The notes under the pieces were generated by a model, which was not told the DNA's origin, ran no database searches, and was given only the letters and a program-made list of their open reading frames with translations. Position numbers and translations under genes: made by a program. From Cololabis saira (Eukaryota > Chordata > Actinopteri > Beloniformes > Belonidae): a stretch of DNA of 64,000 bases. The DNA is taken from NCBI RefSeq assembly GCF_033807715.1, contig NC_084601.1, positions 13,850,690 to 13,914,689 on the forward strand. Direction: 5' to 3'. Below, piece after piece: positions 23,717 through 34,800 of the stretch. The first letter of the stretch is position 1. Each line of letters opens with the position of its first letter.

Positions 23717-25380
23717 AGAATAGATCTCGCTAGCACATGACAAGAAGACAGACTACATTAAAGTATTAAAGTTACAGTTTGCACCAATAACTAGGGTCAT
23801 TAAACAATGTGTTATGATATCTGAAAAGTGTTTCTTTAAATATCTCATTTCTATGGTAATAAATTGTTCTTTTATTAGCTGACAATAAACTACATCTCTG
23901 TTTGCACAGCGAGACCGTTTTACTGCCATCAAATCTACTTAGACGGGTCAGACAGGAAAAAAAAGTGATTTTCAGAATACAATTTATAGAGTAATACATG
24001 GATAAACAACCTGGTTAACACACATCGACACAAACATGGCAAGACTGCTCAGTACACCTCCCTAAGGTGCAAAAATCGTCATCAAAAAAGTATGCGTGCA
24101 TGCTTGTGTGTGCATATGTGCGTGTGTGTGTGCTGCTTTAAGAATTACAGTCTCTACATGTGTGTTTGATCATGGAGGGACAGTATACACATTGCTGATG
24201 CAGTGTGATGCGTCGGGTCGGTGTAGCTGAAGCAGCAGATCAGACAACAGATAACATCAGCCTGACCATAAAACAGTCAGGACTCTTATTTGTACAACGG
24301 GGCAGGTTTCCACATGTTCACCAAGCGCTTGATCTAATTTCTGCAATAACTCCAAGACTAGTATTTGCTCTGCAGGTCAACTCCTTTTGAATGTTAATGT
24401 TTAATGTAAGCACACCCCTAGTTTACAGTAACACAGCTCAATACTGGTTTATACTTTAGTAGTGGCCAGCTGGGCTGAGTCAATTGATCATCGATTGGTT
24501 AAAACCCCCCTACGTGCACATGAAAAGCTCAGATCAGTTGATGTACAGTATGCTTGAAAGGGCTTAGAAAGTTATTAAAAAAAGTGATTTCTCAGTACTT
24601 TTTCCTAAAAATAAGAGACATAACTTTTGTGGACTTAATATTATACTTAGAATTTGGTTTTAATAAAGAAAATGAGAAATACGTTTGCTGATCTTCCTTT
24701 AGGAATTGTTAATAAGGTATCCAAACCTTAGATATATCTAAGATATATAGCTTTATCAAAAAAACACATTTCAATTAAATCCACAAGATTAACTTCACAT
24801 CTATATGGAAAAACAACAGATTTGTATCAAATATGATGGATTTTAGATCTGAGAATTCTTTCAAATCAGAGGGAAAGATAAAGAAGGAAATGCAACTATA
24901 TGGAGTGATGATGTGCACTTTTCACATGACTTTAGTTATCATAAAACAGTAGAGGGACTGAGGATGAGACCAAAGACTCAAAGTATGAGACCCATCTCAA
25001 CTTCATATTTTGGTCTCTTCACCATTCTTCCTGTTGCTGCTTGTCTTTCACCTTCTAATAGTACAATAAAGAGTTAAAAAAACACATGGATAGGTGTAGA
25101 AAAATATGCATGGTGCTTGAACATTCATGGGTTGTTTCATCATGCCTACTGTTTGTCTACCACATGTGTTTCTCATGGGCTGCAGGTCTTGGCGTTTTTG
25201 GGGTTTTGACAGATCCACCACTATACCAACACCTACAGTTGTTCGATGGTGAAGACTTTATGAAACAGAACATCATCATCTTTTCCTCCTACAAAAGCAA
25301 AAGGGAAGATAAAAGGGAAGTGATTGGTACACCTACAAAAGAAAATTGAAAATAATTTGATTATAGCTAAACTAAAGTGT
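23717..25380. other. Gene-free stretch
   Basis: No gene is recognised. The open frame at 25086-25349 has no recognisable domain and lies just upstream of a Tc1 relic, so it may be transposon-derived. Confidence 0.35.
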
Positions 25381-25387
25381 CACACAC

Positions 25388-25645
25388 AACATGGACCAGA
25401 GAAAGCTAAGGAGAGAGTTTTCCAAGGAGATCAGAATGAAACCTGCAGACAAGTATTTTAAAGGTCCATCTGTGGAAAGAGCTGAAACATGAGGTCTGGA
25501 GAAGAAACTCTTCAAACCTGAGACATCTGAAGCAATTGGCTCATGAAGAGTGGGTCAAAATACTTCTCTACAGGGGCAGAAGTCTCATTGAGAGTTACAG
25601 AAATCACATGATTGCATTTTTTTTTAGCAAATTATTAATAGCTAT
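25388..25645 (+). pseudogene. Internally deleted Tc1-like transposase relic
   Basis: The + strand at about 25390-25445 reads MDQRKLRREFSKEIRMK, matching the N-terminal start of a common fish Tc1 transposase. About 25490-25615, in another frame, reads WRRNSSNLRHLKQLAHEEW followed by SLIESYRNH, which is the C-terminal end of the same protein. Roughly the whole DDE core between them is missing and the frame is broken, so this is a small deleted copy with no activity. Confidence 0.65.
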
Positions 25646-25659
25646 ATTTTTTTTTTTTG

Positions 25660-27732
25660 TCAACCTTTAAGACAGGCAGTTGCTGTGAAGTCAAATGAGT
25701 GACATTTCATTCTGGATAAACACTGGCAGGTCTCCTGAGCTGAGATTCACAAACAGCCTCAGTGATCAGTTTCATTTCAGATCCTGGGGGAAATTAATAT
25801 TTACAACTTACGCATAAAAGTCATTCCCAGTCCAAAAGACAATCAAGTACTCAATAAGTATCTTGTTATTTCCCCCCCTGAACTTTCTAAATGTGTCTTT
25901 TAAGCTTCATGTTGTCTTACGGGTTAACATTTTTCTAAGATGCGTTTAAATATTTTTCATAAATTCTTTGTATATTTAAATCTGACATAATACCAAATGG
26001 GATTGCAAACACCGATGATGGGGCATTTGTCTTTTCTTGCATGTTTAATGTGGCTCTGATCCCAGCGTTTGTGTTTTATGAGGCTATTTGCAATGATGCT
26101 CATATTGGCTGAAATGATGGTGCTTTTTATAGTGTACTATAAATCATTTCCATTTCTCTAAAATGTCAGCCACACCGCAGCTTGTCAAAGCAGCTGACAA
26201 AGCAGGCTAATTTTCACAGCCTGTCAGTTGACAGAAACCAGCCACACAGCCTTACAGTATCACAGCGGACGAGCCCGGGGAGCTGCTGTGATCATCAAAA
26301 TTTCCCACCACACTCAGGCCCAGCTGGAGTCGCCCACCAGCACTCGTAACTGCTGTACACCCCCCTCTTAACTTGGAGCTTCACAAAGGCTGTGTCGCTG
26401 CTGCTTTTCTAAGGATTGCCAACGATTAAAAAAAGATGATTTTGTGTTATCAAGATAAGTTTTCATCGTTGAATATTTCAAATAAAACACCAAGATGAAT
26501 GCTTTTTACATGTCTTCCTTTATATCAAACTATATTGCCGGGTATAAACAAGAGTATTTACATCATTATATTGTCTGCGTCAAACATTAGCAATCATTAT
26601 CTTGCAATGTTTAATATTAATTTATAATATTTGGACAGCAGTCCACTACATGCATTAGTAGGAACTGAAACACAGATCAAAGTCATCCTTAAGCACAGAG
26701 TTCAGTTTGCTTAGATCACTGCAATGAAGATAAAATCAAATAATTGGATATCAGTCAAGCATGAAGATTATTATCTTCATGCTTGACTGATATCCAGGAA
26801 AACGGGCTGACTTCTTTTTTAACCAATTTAGTTTGCGTAAAGAAAAAAAAAACACATAAATACAAATGTGTTCCTTTTCTTTGTTAAGATGGAAACAAAA
26901 ATACATGGAGCCCAGTATGTAAATATGCATCATACGCATTTTTTTCAGTAAGTTACCATGATGCCAAAACAAGTAGTTACTGGAATGATGTTACCTATAA
27001 TGGACCATTGAGTTGTTATTAATAATAAATGTGAATTACACTGATATGATAATAAAATATTACATTAAACATTCCCCTAAATCTCCTGCTTGTTGTTTTT
27101 TTTCCAGCTATAACTCAAAATGTCCTACTGTGGTGTGAATATCTAGATGATGTTTGCCATTTCATGTCATACTGTAAGTACAGCAACGTAAAAAAGACAG
27201 TAAAGCTGCTGTCATATCCAATATTTGATGTTTTGGAATCCAAGAAAAAAGAGGTAATCTAATCCTTGTGAGGCCTAGAAATTAGACTATTGCCTTTACA
27301 TTAGCAACACATAACATTTCACACTGTGTCATTTTTAGACAAAAACTAAGGTCTTGGGTGAAAGCAGTGCCTGAAAAACTCACTTCCACATTAACAATGA
27401 AGAGGGTATGCAACAGCTTGGTTCTGATGATAAAATGCACTTGTATATATATTGATCAACAGCAAATGTGGTACTTTGTTGCTACGAAGCTTTTAGATGT
27501 ATGTTAATACAATGCAAAAGAGGAAAGACATGAGCAACAATCTTAGAGAAGCTATTGTTGTTACCATCAGTGTTGAAAGTGTTACAAGGCCATTTCCTAA
27601 CAATTCCATCATTTTATAAAGAGAAAGATTAACCACAGGTCTAAAACGGTGAAGACAGTTGCCACTCTTTCGAGAAGTGAACATTTCTTTACTCAAGGGC
27701 TACATCTCTACCCTACAAGTGTGTATTAGCAT
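25660..27732. other. Gene-free stretch containing one perfect hairpin
   Basis: No gene, RNA gene or transposon end was recognised apart from the hairpin at 26746-26795, listed separately. The composition is AT-rich. Confidence 0.4.
26746..26795. repeat. Perfect 23-bp inverted repeat with 4-nt loop
   Basis: The left arm begins GGATATCAGTCAAGC and the right arm ends GCTTGACTGATATCC. All 23 positions pair, with loop TATT. Neither flank shows transposon-like ends or a target duplication. Confidence 0.9.
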
Positions 27733-28650
27733 ATCATGTGTAGCAGCATGTTTGGTAAAAACCAAACAGCATATAAACACAGACACTTAGCAAAGGTTTG
27801 TCCATTCATAAATCAAAATGATGCTGAGAAGCTAATTCATGCGTTCATATCTAGCCGACTGGACTACTGCAATGCACTCTTCACTGGTCTTCCTAAGAAA
27901 ACCACTGAAAGACTCCAACTTATTCAAAACTCTGCAGCTAGACTATTAACCAAAACCAAGAGGCGAGAACACATTAGTCCAATCTTAGCTACTCTACATT
28001 GGCTACCTGTGACTTTTAGAATTGATTTTAAGGCCCTCCTTCTCACATACAAAGCCCTAAATGGACAAGGACCAAGCTACATTGCAAACTCCCTAACAAA
28101 CTACACACCAGCTAGAACACTCCGATCATCTGATGCAGGTCTATTAGAGATCAGCAGAAGTAGTCATAAAAAGATTGGTGATGCAGCCTTTGTTAACTAT
28201 GCCCCAAAACTGTGGAATGCATTACCCTCAAATATCAGGGAAGCAAATACCTTATAGATATTCAAAAGGCAGCTTAAAACATATCTGTACACCAAAGCAT
28301 TTAATTGACCCACCCTCATCACCTTCATCACCACCTTGACCCACCTTCATCATTACATACCCTAAATACTTGTTCCAGTTCTTACTGCACGATTTTAATT
28401 TTTTCTAAACTTTTATATTTTTAAACTTTACATTTTTTTAACTGTCACTATTTATACTCCGTAATGAGATTATGGTAATTCAAGTAACCTATTAGAACGC
28501 TAGGATCTGACATGATGTTGATTGTTATTTTATACCTTTCTCTTTATTTAAACTGCACTTGCTGTTTGCCTTATTATTGATGTAAAGCACTTTGAGCTAC
28601 AATTCTTGTATGAAATGTGCTATACAAATAAAGTTTTATTATTATTATTA
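27733..28650 (+). mobile_element. 5'-truncated L2-like non-LTR retrotransposon
   Basis: The 173-codon frame at 27736-28257 encodes the C-terminal part of an L2-type reverse transcriptase: LIHAFISSRLDYCNALFTGL, IQNSAARLLTKTKRREHI, LHWLPVTFRIDFKALLLTYK, and RTLRSSDAGLL, then LWNALPSNIR. An in-frame TAG at about 28255 separates it from the usual IFKRQLKTYLYTKAF ending, so the ORF is broken. The 3' end (about 28577-28650) has GTAAAGCACTTTGAGCTAC and a tail of ATT repeats, as in L2. It is a different subfamily from the copy at 10798-11845. The 5' end starts abruptly, the usual product of incomplete reverse transcription. Confidence 0.85.
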
Positions 28651-29026
28651 CTTCACAGCAACTGTCAAGCACAGTGGTGAAATGGTCATGATTTGAAATA
28701 ATTCCAAGCCACAGGGCATTGGGTTGACATCCATCCATTTTCCGCTGCTTATCCGTTCCCGGGTCGCGGGGGCAGCAGTCTCAGCAGGGATGCCCAGACT
28801 TCCTTCACCCCAGACACTTCCTCCAGCTCTTCCAGGGGGAGTCCGAGGCGTTCCCAGGCCAGCCGAGAGACATAGGGTGCGTCCGAAATGCCATACTAAA
28901 AAGTATATACTAAAAAGTATACTTAAATTTGGCACACTTTTGAGTAAATATCCGTAGTGTGCATTAATTCAGACATACTATTAAGAGCGCACACGTCACT
29001 TCCTGCCGTAGGGGGGGGGGGGGGTT

Positions 29027-29040
29027 GTTACCATGGTAAC
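29027..29040. promoter_or_regulatory. Perfect palindromic RFX X-box motif within a MITE
   Basis: GTTACCATGGTAAC fits the RFX consensus GTNRCC-N(0-3)-RGYAAC on both half-sites. Binding is not shown. The element lies about 2.7 kb upstream of the tmem196 start codon. Confidence 0.5.
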
Positions 29041-29046
29041 CTGTCA

Positions 29047-29130
29047 CAGCAGCGGTAGCAGCAGCGGTAGCAGCAGCGGTAGCAGCAGCGGTAGCAGCAG
29101 CGGTAGCAGCAGCGGTAGCAGCAGCGGTAG
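29047..29130. repeat. 12-bp minisatellite, seven perfect copies
   Basis: The unit CAGCAGCGGTAG is repeated seven times without change, giving 84 bp. Lack of divergence suggests recent expansion. Confidence 0.95.
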
Positions 29131-29524
29131 CAGCGCTCCGCTCCGCTATTTCCCGTTTATTCTGGCCGAAACAAGATGAGATTATATAATATTATTATAT
29201 ACGAATATTATAATATTAATATTATATAACAATATTATTATACTCAATATTATACTTATGACATATACGTATCACTTAGCAACCAAACGCCGCTGCATTG
29301 CATTGTGGGAAGTTTCTGCTCGGCTAGTGTCCATCAATCCACACTAAAAAAATTATCTGGAATGAGGTTGGATAGAGCATACTATTGAGTACGTTCTAAT
29401 GTTTCGAACGCACTAAAAAATCTCGCACACTCATTTTGCATACTCATTAGGGTGGAAGTATGCAATTTCAGACGCAGCCCTTTTCTCTCCAGCGTGTCCT
29501 GGGTCTTCCCCGGGGGCTCCTCCC

Positions 29525-29588
29525 GGTGGGACATGCCTGGAACACCTCCCTAGGGAGGTGGGACATGCCTGGAACACCTCCCTAGGGA
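29525..29588. repeat. 32-bp tandem duplication
   Basis: Two identical 32-bp units, each beginning GGTGGGACATGCC and ending CCCTAGGGA, lie back to back inside the non-LTR retrotransposon. Confidence 0.95.
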
Positions 29589-30745
29589 GGCGTCCAGGAG
29601 GATCCGGTACAGATGCCCAAGCCACCTCAGCTGACTCCTCTCAATGTAAAGGAGCAGCGGCTCGACTCCGAGCTCCTCCCGGGTGACCGAACTCCTCACC
29701 CTATCTCTAAGGGAGCGTCCAGCCACCCTGCGGAGGAAACTCATCTCGGCCGCTTGTATCCGCGATCTTGTCCTTTCGGTCACTACCCAAAGTTCATGAC
29801 CATAGGTGAGGGTAGGGGCGTAGATTGACCGGTAAATCGAGAGCTTCGCCTTTCGACTCAGCTCCCTCTTCACCACTACGGTCCGGTACATCGACCACAT
29901 AACTGCGGACGCTGCACCGATCCGTCTGTCAATCTCACGCTCCATTGTTCCCTCACTCGTGAACAAGATCCCGAGATACTTGGACTCCTCCACCTGAGGC
30001 AGGACTTCTCCACCCACCCGGAGAAGGCACGCCACCCTTTTCCGATGGAGAACCATGGCCTCGGTCTTTTGGAGGTGCTGATTCTCATCCCTGCCGCGTC
30101 GCACTCGGCCTCAAACCGCCCCAGCACATGGTGAAGGTCCCGGTCCGATGAAGCCAACAGGACAACGTCATCCACATAAAGCAGAGATGAAATCCTGTTG
30201 TTCCCAAACCGGATCCCCTCCGGCCCCTGGCTACGCCTACAAATCCTGTCCATAAAAATTATGAACAGAACCGGTGACAAAGGGCAGCCCTGCCGGAGTC
30301 CAACATGCACTGGGAACAAGTCTGACTTACTGCCGGCAATGCGAACCAGACACCTGCTCCGATCATACAGAGACCGGACAGCCCTTAATAGAGGGCCCCG
30401 GACTCCATACTCACTGAGCACCCCCCACAGAATGGCACGAGGGACACGGTCAAATGCCTTCTCCAGATCCACAAAGCACAGACTGGTTGGGCAAATTCCC
30501 ACGAACCCTCGACCCCCCTGCGGAGGGTATAGAGCTGGTCCAGTGTTCCACGACCGGGATGAAAACCACATTGTTCCTCCTGAATCCGAGGTTCAACTAT
30601 CGGCCGTAATCTCCTCTCCTCGCCTGGCTTAGACTTTCCCGGGGAGGCTGAGAAGTGTGATCCCCCTATAGTTGGAACCCCTTTTTAAAAAGAGGGACCA
30701 CCACCCGGTTTGCCACTCCAGCGGTACTGTCCCTTTCCTCCATGC

Positions 30746-31226
30746 AATGTCGCAAATTGTTTCTACAACTCAGCAATTTCTCAATCACACCAGTTTAACC
30801 AAGAAAGAAATTAATCTTTTCCAACAATCATGTCCTTAATCTGTTAAAATGAAAGACTGACTATATCATACAGAAAAACAATTACTTTTAATTATTACTA
30901 CTAAAGCTGGTACAAACTATTTCATCATAAGGTGTTCCTAGTTTTTACCACATTCTGTCTCCATATTGACTCTTGAGTTTTTGTTCAGTATATCACAGTA
31001 AAATTTGGAAAAGACCCTATCATTTCATTGACGTTAGATTTGAAAGAGGGTAGTTTTATTGGTGAATTTAGTTTTGGAAGCTGAGTCAGCCCACACTGTC
31101 GATGCTACGCCGTGGCTGTTTGAATGTTTCCACAAGAGGGCAAAGTCTGGGACCCCTGGCCTCACGGTTAAAGGCCTGGTTTGTGCGCATGTGTGCGCGT
31201 ATCCGTGTTTGTGTGTGTGTGTCTCA
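30746..31226. other. Upstream region of tmem196, no gene
   Basis: No coding sequence. It includes a weak CTCF-like match at 31130-31143 (CCACAAGAGGGCAA) and a short GT run near 31209-31222. It probably contains part of the tmem196 promoter, but no TATA box or defined start site can be identified. Confidence 0.35.
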
Positions 31227-31314
31227 AGCCTGATTTATGGTTCCGCGTTAAATCGACGGCGTAGCCTACGGCGTAGGCTCTGCGTTGGTGTAACGCGGAA
31301 CCATAAATCAGCCT
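31227..31314. mobile_element. Short palindromic Harbinger-like element, copy C, near the tmem196 start
   Basis: The left end AGCCTGATTTATGGTTCCGC and the reverse complement of the right end AGGCTGATTTATGGTTCCGC agree at all but one or two bases. Internally CTACGGCGTAG sits at the centre, so most of the 88 bp can fold back on itself. It lies 382 bp upstream of the tmem196 ATG, probably in its promoter or 5' UTR. Confidence 0.7.
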
Positions 31315-31695
31315 CTAGTGTGTGTGCGGAGGGGCTTGGGCAGCTACCTTGGACAGCGCCATGCGACACAAACGCAACTGTGCAAGCGGGGGGAAGTTCA
31401 GGGACAGAGCAAAAGGGCTCTCTCTTTTACTTCACATTCAACCATGGAGACAGCATTTTACTTCTGTCAGCTCTGATTCATTTTTTAACATCTTATGCAA
31501 GTTCTTTCTTGACCCTCATTTCTAAGCAGACACACTTCTTCTTCGGATACGCGCTCCTTATCCCAGCTGAATTTGAAGCCGCAGAGCCGCGCCTTCCTCG
31601 AAACACCTAGAAGCAGGCGGATATTTTTTTTTGGCATCCCCTCTTTTTTTTATTTCGCCTCCTCCTGCTGGAGCTGGAGAGATGCCCGGGGCAGG

Positions 31696-31857
31696 ATGTG
31701 CTCCAGCCGCAAGATCCTGTGGAGCCTGCTGCTGCTGTCCGTGCTGGAAGTGGGGCTGGGTGTGGCGAGCATCGTGCTGGGAGCCGTGGGCATCCACTGG
31801 GTCAGGAAGGGAAACATCCACCAGGGCGACGCTTCTCCGGTCTGGAGCGGACTCTGT
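31696..31857 (+). CDS. tmem196: tmem196 coding exon 1
   Basis: Encodes residues 1-54, including the first membrane segment and the extracellular or luminal SPVWSGLC block. It is followed by the donor GTACGT. A second GT two bases upstream is possible, but only this donor keeps the conserved C-F junction in phase 0. Confidence 0.9.
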
Positions 31858-34800
31858 GTACGTCCCGGGACAAACTCCAGTCATCGCTTTCTCTCTTATT
31901 TACATCCAGAGAGAGGATAAGTACTGTATCCGGGCATAACTTGGAAAAAAGTTCCTCTGAGTTCTAGTTCAAACTCAGGGAAACTTTTATTTGTCTCCCT
32001 TTAACGCTTCTTTGTGTTGTCCAGTACTCAAATAGTATTTCCTTTTTAAAAATGACATGGTCAACTGTAAATAGAGCATTTTCTTTGTGGCAAATTATTG
32101 AGGTTAATACCTCATGGAGCTGTTACAGAGCTAAGGCTTTTATTTTGAAAACACTTTATGAAGATAAGATAAAATAGTCCTTTATTACTCCCTCAATGGG
32201 GAAACTACACACACACACGCATGCGGGGAAGGGGGTAAAAAGGTAAAAAAGTAAAATATATATATAGTTACAAAATATGGACAATATATACATTGCGGTG
32301 GAGATAAAAAGATAAAAAAAATGTAAGATAAAAAAATAGTGCGAAGGAAAGAAAAACAGTCCAAAAAAAGCAGGTAGAATGAGTGTGAGGTAGACAGGTA
32401 TTGCATAGATATTGCACATATGATTATTGCACATGTTATTATTATTGTATTGTTGTTAGCTACTGAGAGCAGTCCTGGTCATAGAGTCTGATGGCAGCGG
32501 GAAGAATGCCTAAATCAATTGGCCAATACTTTAATGAACCTTCATATGAAAACCTATTGCAGATTAAATGTGGAAAAAAAAACCACTGAAAAATGTTTTG
32601 TTTTTCATCAGTCAAACTTTATGTTTTGACTCATCCACTTTTTTTGATATTTAGGTATCTTAGCATTCAGTTTCGTGTGGTTATAATGAAAATGCTGCAT
32701 GTGCTGACTGCCTATAATATAAGTGATGCACTCACACAGTTACTTCAGCTGCTGCACCAGAGCCAAATATTGGGTTGATTAATTCATGCTTGAATTGCTC
32801 CTCAGTGCTTGGGAGGGTCAAAGCTTTTACGCTCAATCATCTTTTGAGTCTATATGCGTCTCCTCTTGTTACATTACTGCACTGCAGCCTCATTGTCTTG
32901 ATTTTGTTGCTGAAAAATGAAATGGTGAGTTTCAGACATAGAAGTTACTTGAATCTGGTTCTTGACTCCTACCACTGGTCCTGCTGAGGAAATATTGACT
33001 GTGTTTTGGCACCTATTAGTAAGAATGACTATAAGTGTCGATTTAAATCAGAGAGAGTCATATGTGCAACTTAAAAGATATAGGAGAAACATAATAATTG
33101 ATGAGCTGCAAAACCGAGATTAAAAAGTGTGAATGTTTATTTAAATTTGCTTTTAGGCCTGAATGTGAGTGTTTCTACACCATTGTCTATATTGGAACTA
33201 TTATGCACTGACTGGTGTGTTCATCTCATATCTGTTCAGCAATGTCTCCTGAGTCAGACCTCTTGACACTGATGGACATCTTGCCTCAAAGTGGTTTGGA
33301 TGTTCAACATTTGACTAGATGTCCAAACTTTCTATAAATCGAATGTCCCGCTTAATATAGTCTCCATTCATGGGACTTCAAACTTGATCCACAATATTTT
33401 TATAAAACAAAACCACAATCATAATTTAAATTCCTAGACATGTCAATGATATATTGAATGTTAAAGCCCCATGCAGGCAAGTATTTTGGCAGAAATGTAA
33501 TAAAATAGTAATAATGTGTTTTCATTAGTGAAGAAGTGTGTGGAAACAAGACTACAGTTGTCACTGGTTCTCTTTTTCACATCCGTTGTCTTTCATTGCC
33601 ACGTTTCCACCGCAGACTTATACAAAATAAATACAAATCACACATTGTCCAAAACCTATGCAGAAAGTAGAAATAAGCCAAACTCTCCCATTACACACAT
33701 AGACAAAAAAAAACTCACTACTGCTTCCTACAACTTTCAGCAAAATAGCTTGGTGCTTGCATCGTCTCATTTGTAAGTTTGCTCTGCCAGAATTGCACAC
33801 GTTGCTGTTCTAGTTTGGTCTGAATTACTGAAATCCAAGACAATGTGGCTTCTTGCCATGACACGCTAGTTCACTTTGTGTTTTCAAGACTGGCATAAGG
33901 GAATCAAAATCTAAAAAATTTAAATAAAATATAATAGTGTAGTTTCATGAATAGAAAATTTCTTAATGACAAACTCCCTGCAAATTGGAAACTGTAAACT
34001 AACTTGGTTATTTACTTTCTGCTTCTCCAGTTTCTGGTCTGCGGGATGTGTGGAGTGCTGTGCGCTCGAAAGAGGACGGGTCTTACTGTAAGTAAATATA
34101 TTCAAATACCCCTCAACTTCCATGGCGCATGTTTTCATCGGTGCAGCAATGATGTCTTCAACAGTAAAATGTTATAAAGAGGAGTTTAGACGAGAAACAG
34201 TCTTGCTGAAATCAAAACAAGTCTGATGCCTACAAACACATGAACACAAATTCACTGATCAGACAGGGTCATAAGGACTTGCAAACGTTGCTCTAGCTCA
34301 TCAAACTCCACAGCATTTCTAACAGAACTGCAGAGAAGATGAAGATATGCTTAAATTGTTTTTCAAGTTTCTGCATATATTGAGTGAGTGTGTCCTTCAC
34401 CAGCCCTCTTTTCAGATTGATCTAACATATTTTATTAATCCTTGAAACCCTGACTGTGTAAAAGAGGACTTAAACTCACTGATAGCCAAGCAGAAAAGGA
34501 CTGGACAGAAACAAAAAAGACAAGACAGTGATGGGTGTGGTGTGTTTAGTTTAGCGACTGTGTGGTGTGTTTTGGTGTCTGTGAATGAATGTGTAGTGGA
34601 TTGTGTTGAAATAAAGGGACAGACATGTTAATGAAGGACAAACAGATATAGGCTACACTAACAGAAAAGGGCATGCGTGTTAACGTACGACAAAGTTGTT
34701 TTATGAATAGACTTGATCTTCAAATGATCAGGCTCAGTGTTTAAACGGAGAAACCGAAGACTCTTCCCAGCACAAGATCAGCAAAGCCAGGTGATTTTTG

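Larger units (their letters stand above)
28875..29480. mobile_element. MITE inserted in the non-LTR element, carrying an RFX-type X-box and a 12-bp tandem repeat
   Basis: The left end reads GGGTGCGTCCGAAATGCCAT and the reverse complement of the right end reads GGGCTGCGTCTGAAATTGCA, imperfect inverted repeats. Retrotransposon sequence resumes on each side, which brackets the insertion. The target duplication is not clear. Inside are a poly-G run (29011-29024), the palindrome GTTACCATGGTAAC (29027-29040), seven perfect copies of a 12-bp unit (29047-29130) and an AT-rich part full of ATATTAT. No protein is encoded. Confidence 0.7.
28727..30745 (-). mobile_element. Truncated non-LTR retrotransposon with reverse transcriptase, interrupted by a MITE
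   Basis: Read on the minus strand, about 30480 to 29880 encodes FVDLEKAFDRVPRAILWG, GLRQGCPLSPVLFIIFMD and LLYVDDVVLLA, which are the palm motifs of a reverse transcriptase with a YVDD catalytic box. A frameshift near 30060-30090 moves the continuation (KRVACLLRVGG..., LSRKAKLSIYRSIYAPTLTY, ELGVEPLLLYIERSQLRWLG) to a second frame ending near 29550. The minus-strand 3' end near 28727 finishes in GGATGGAT-type repeats. A MITE at about 28875-29480 separates the 3' end from the body, and a 32-bp tandem duplication lies at 29525-29588. The 5' part (endonuclease) is missing. The clade is not assigned with certainty. Confidence 0.8.

Noticed and set aside
26746..26795. Hairpin as a microRNA precursor
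   Set aside because: Total length of 50 bases with a 4-base loop and perfect pairing is shorter and more regular than known animal precursors; kept only as a structural oddity.
29047..29130. Regular short repeats as a CRISPR-like array
   Set aside because: There are no spacers: it is a head-to-tail 12-bp minisatellite in an animal genome.
31573..31695. Upstream in-frame ATG giving a 41-residue extension of TMEM196
   Set aside because: The mammalian protein begins at the equivalent of 31696, and the extension is not hydrophobic or otherwise signal-like; it is more likely 5' UTR.
31558..31884. 108-codon minus-strand frame over tmem196 exon 1
   Set aside because: It is the antisense shadow of the coding exon and GC-rich 5' UTR, with no domain.
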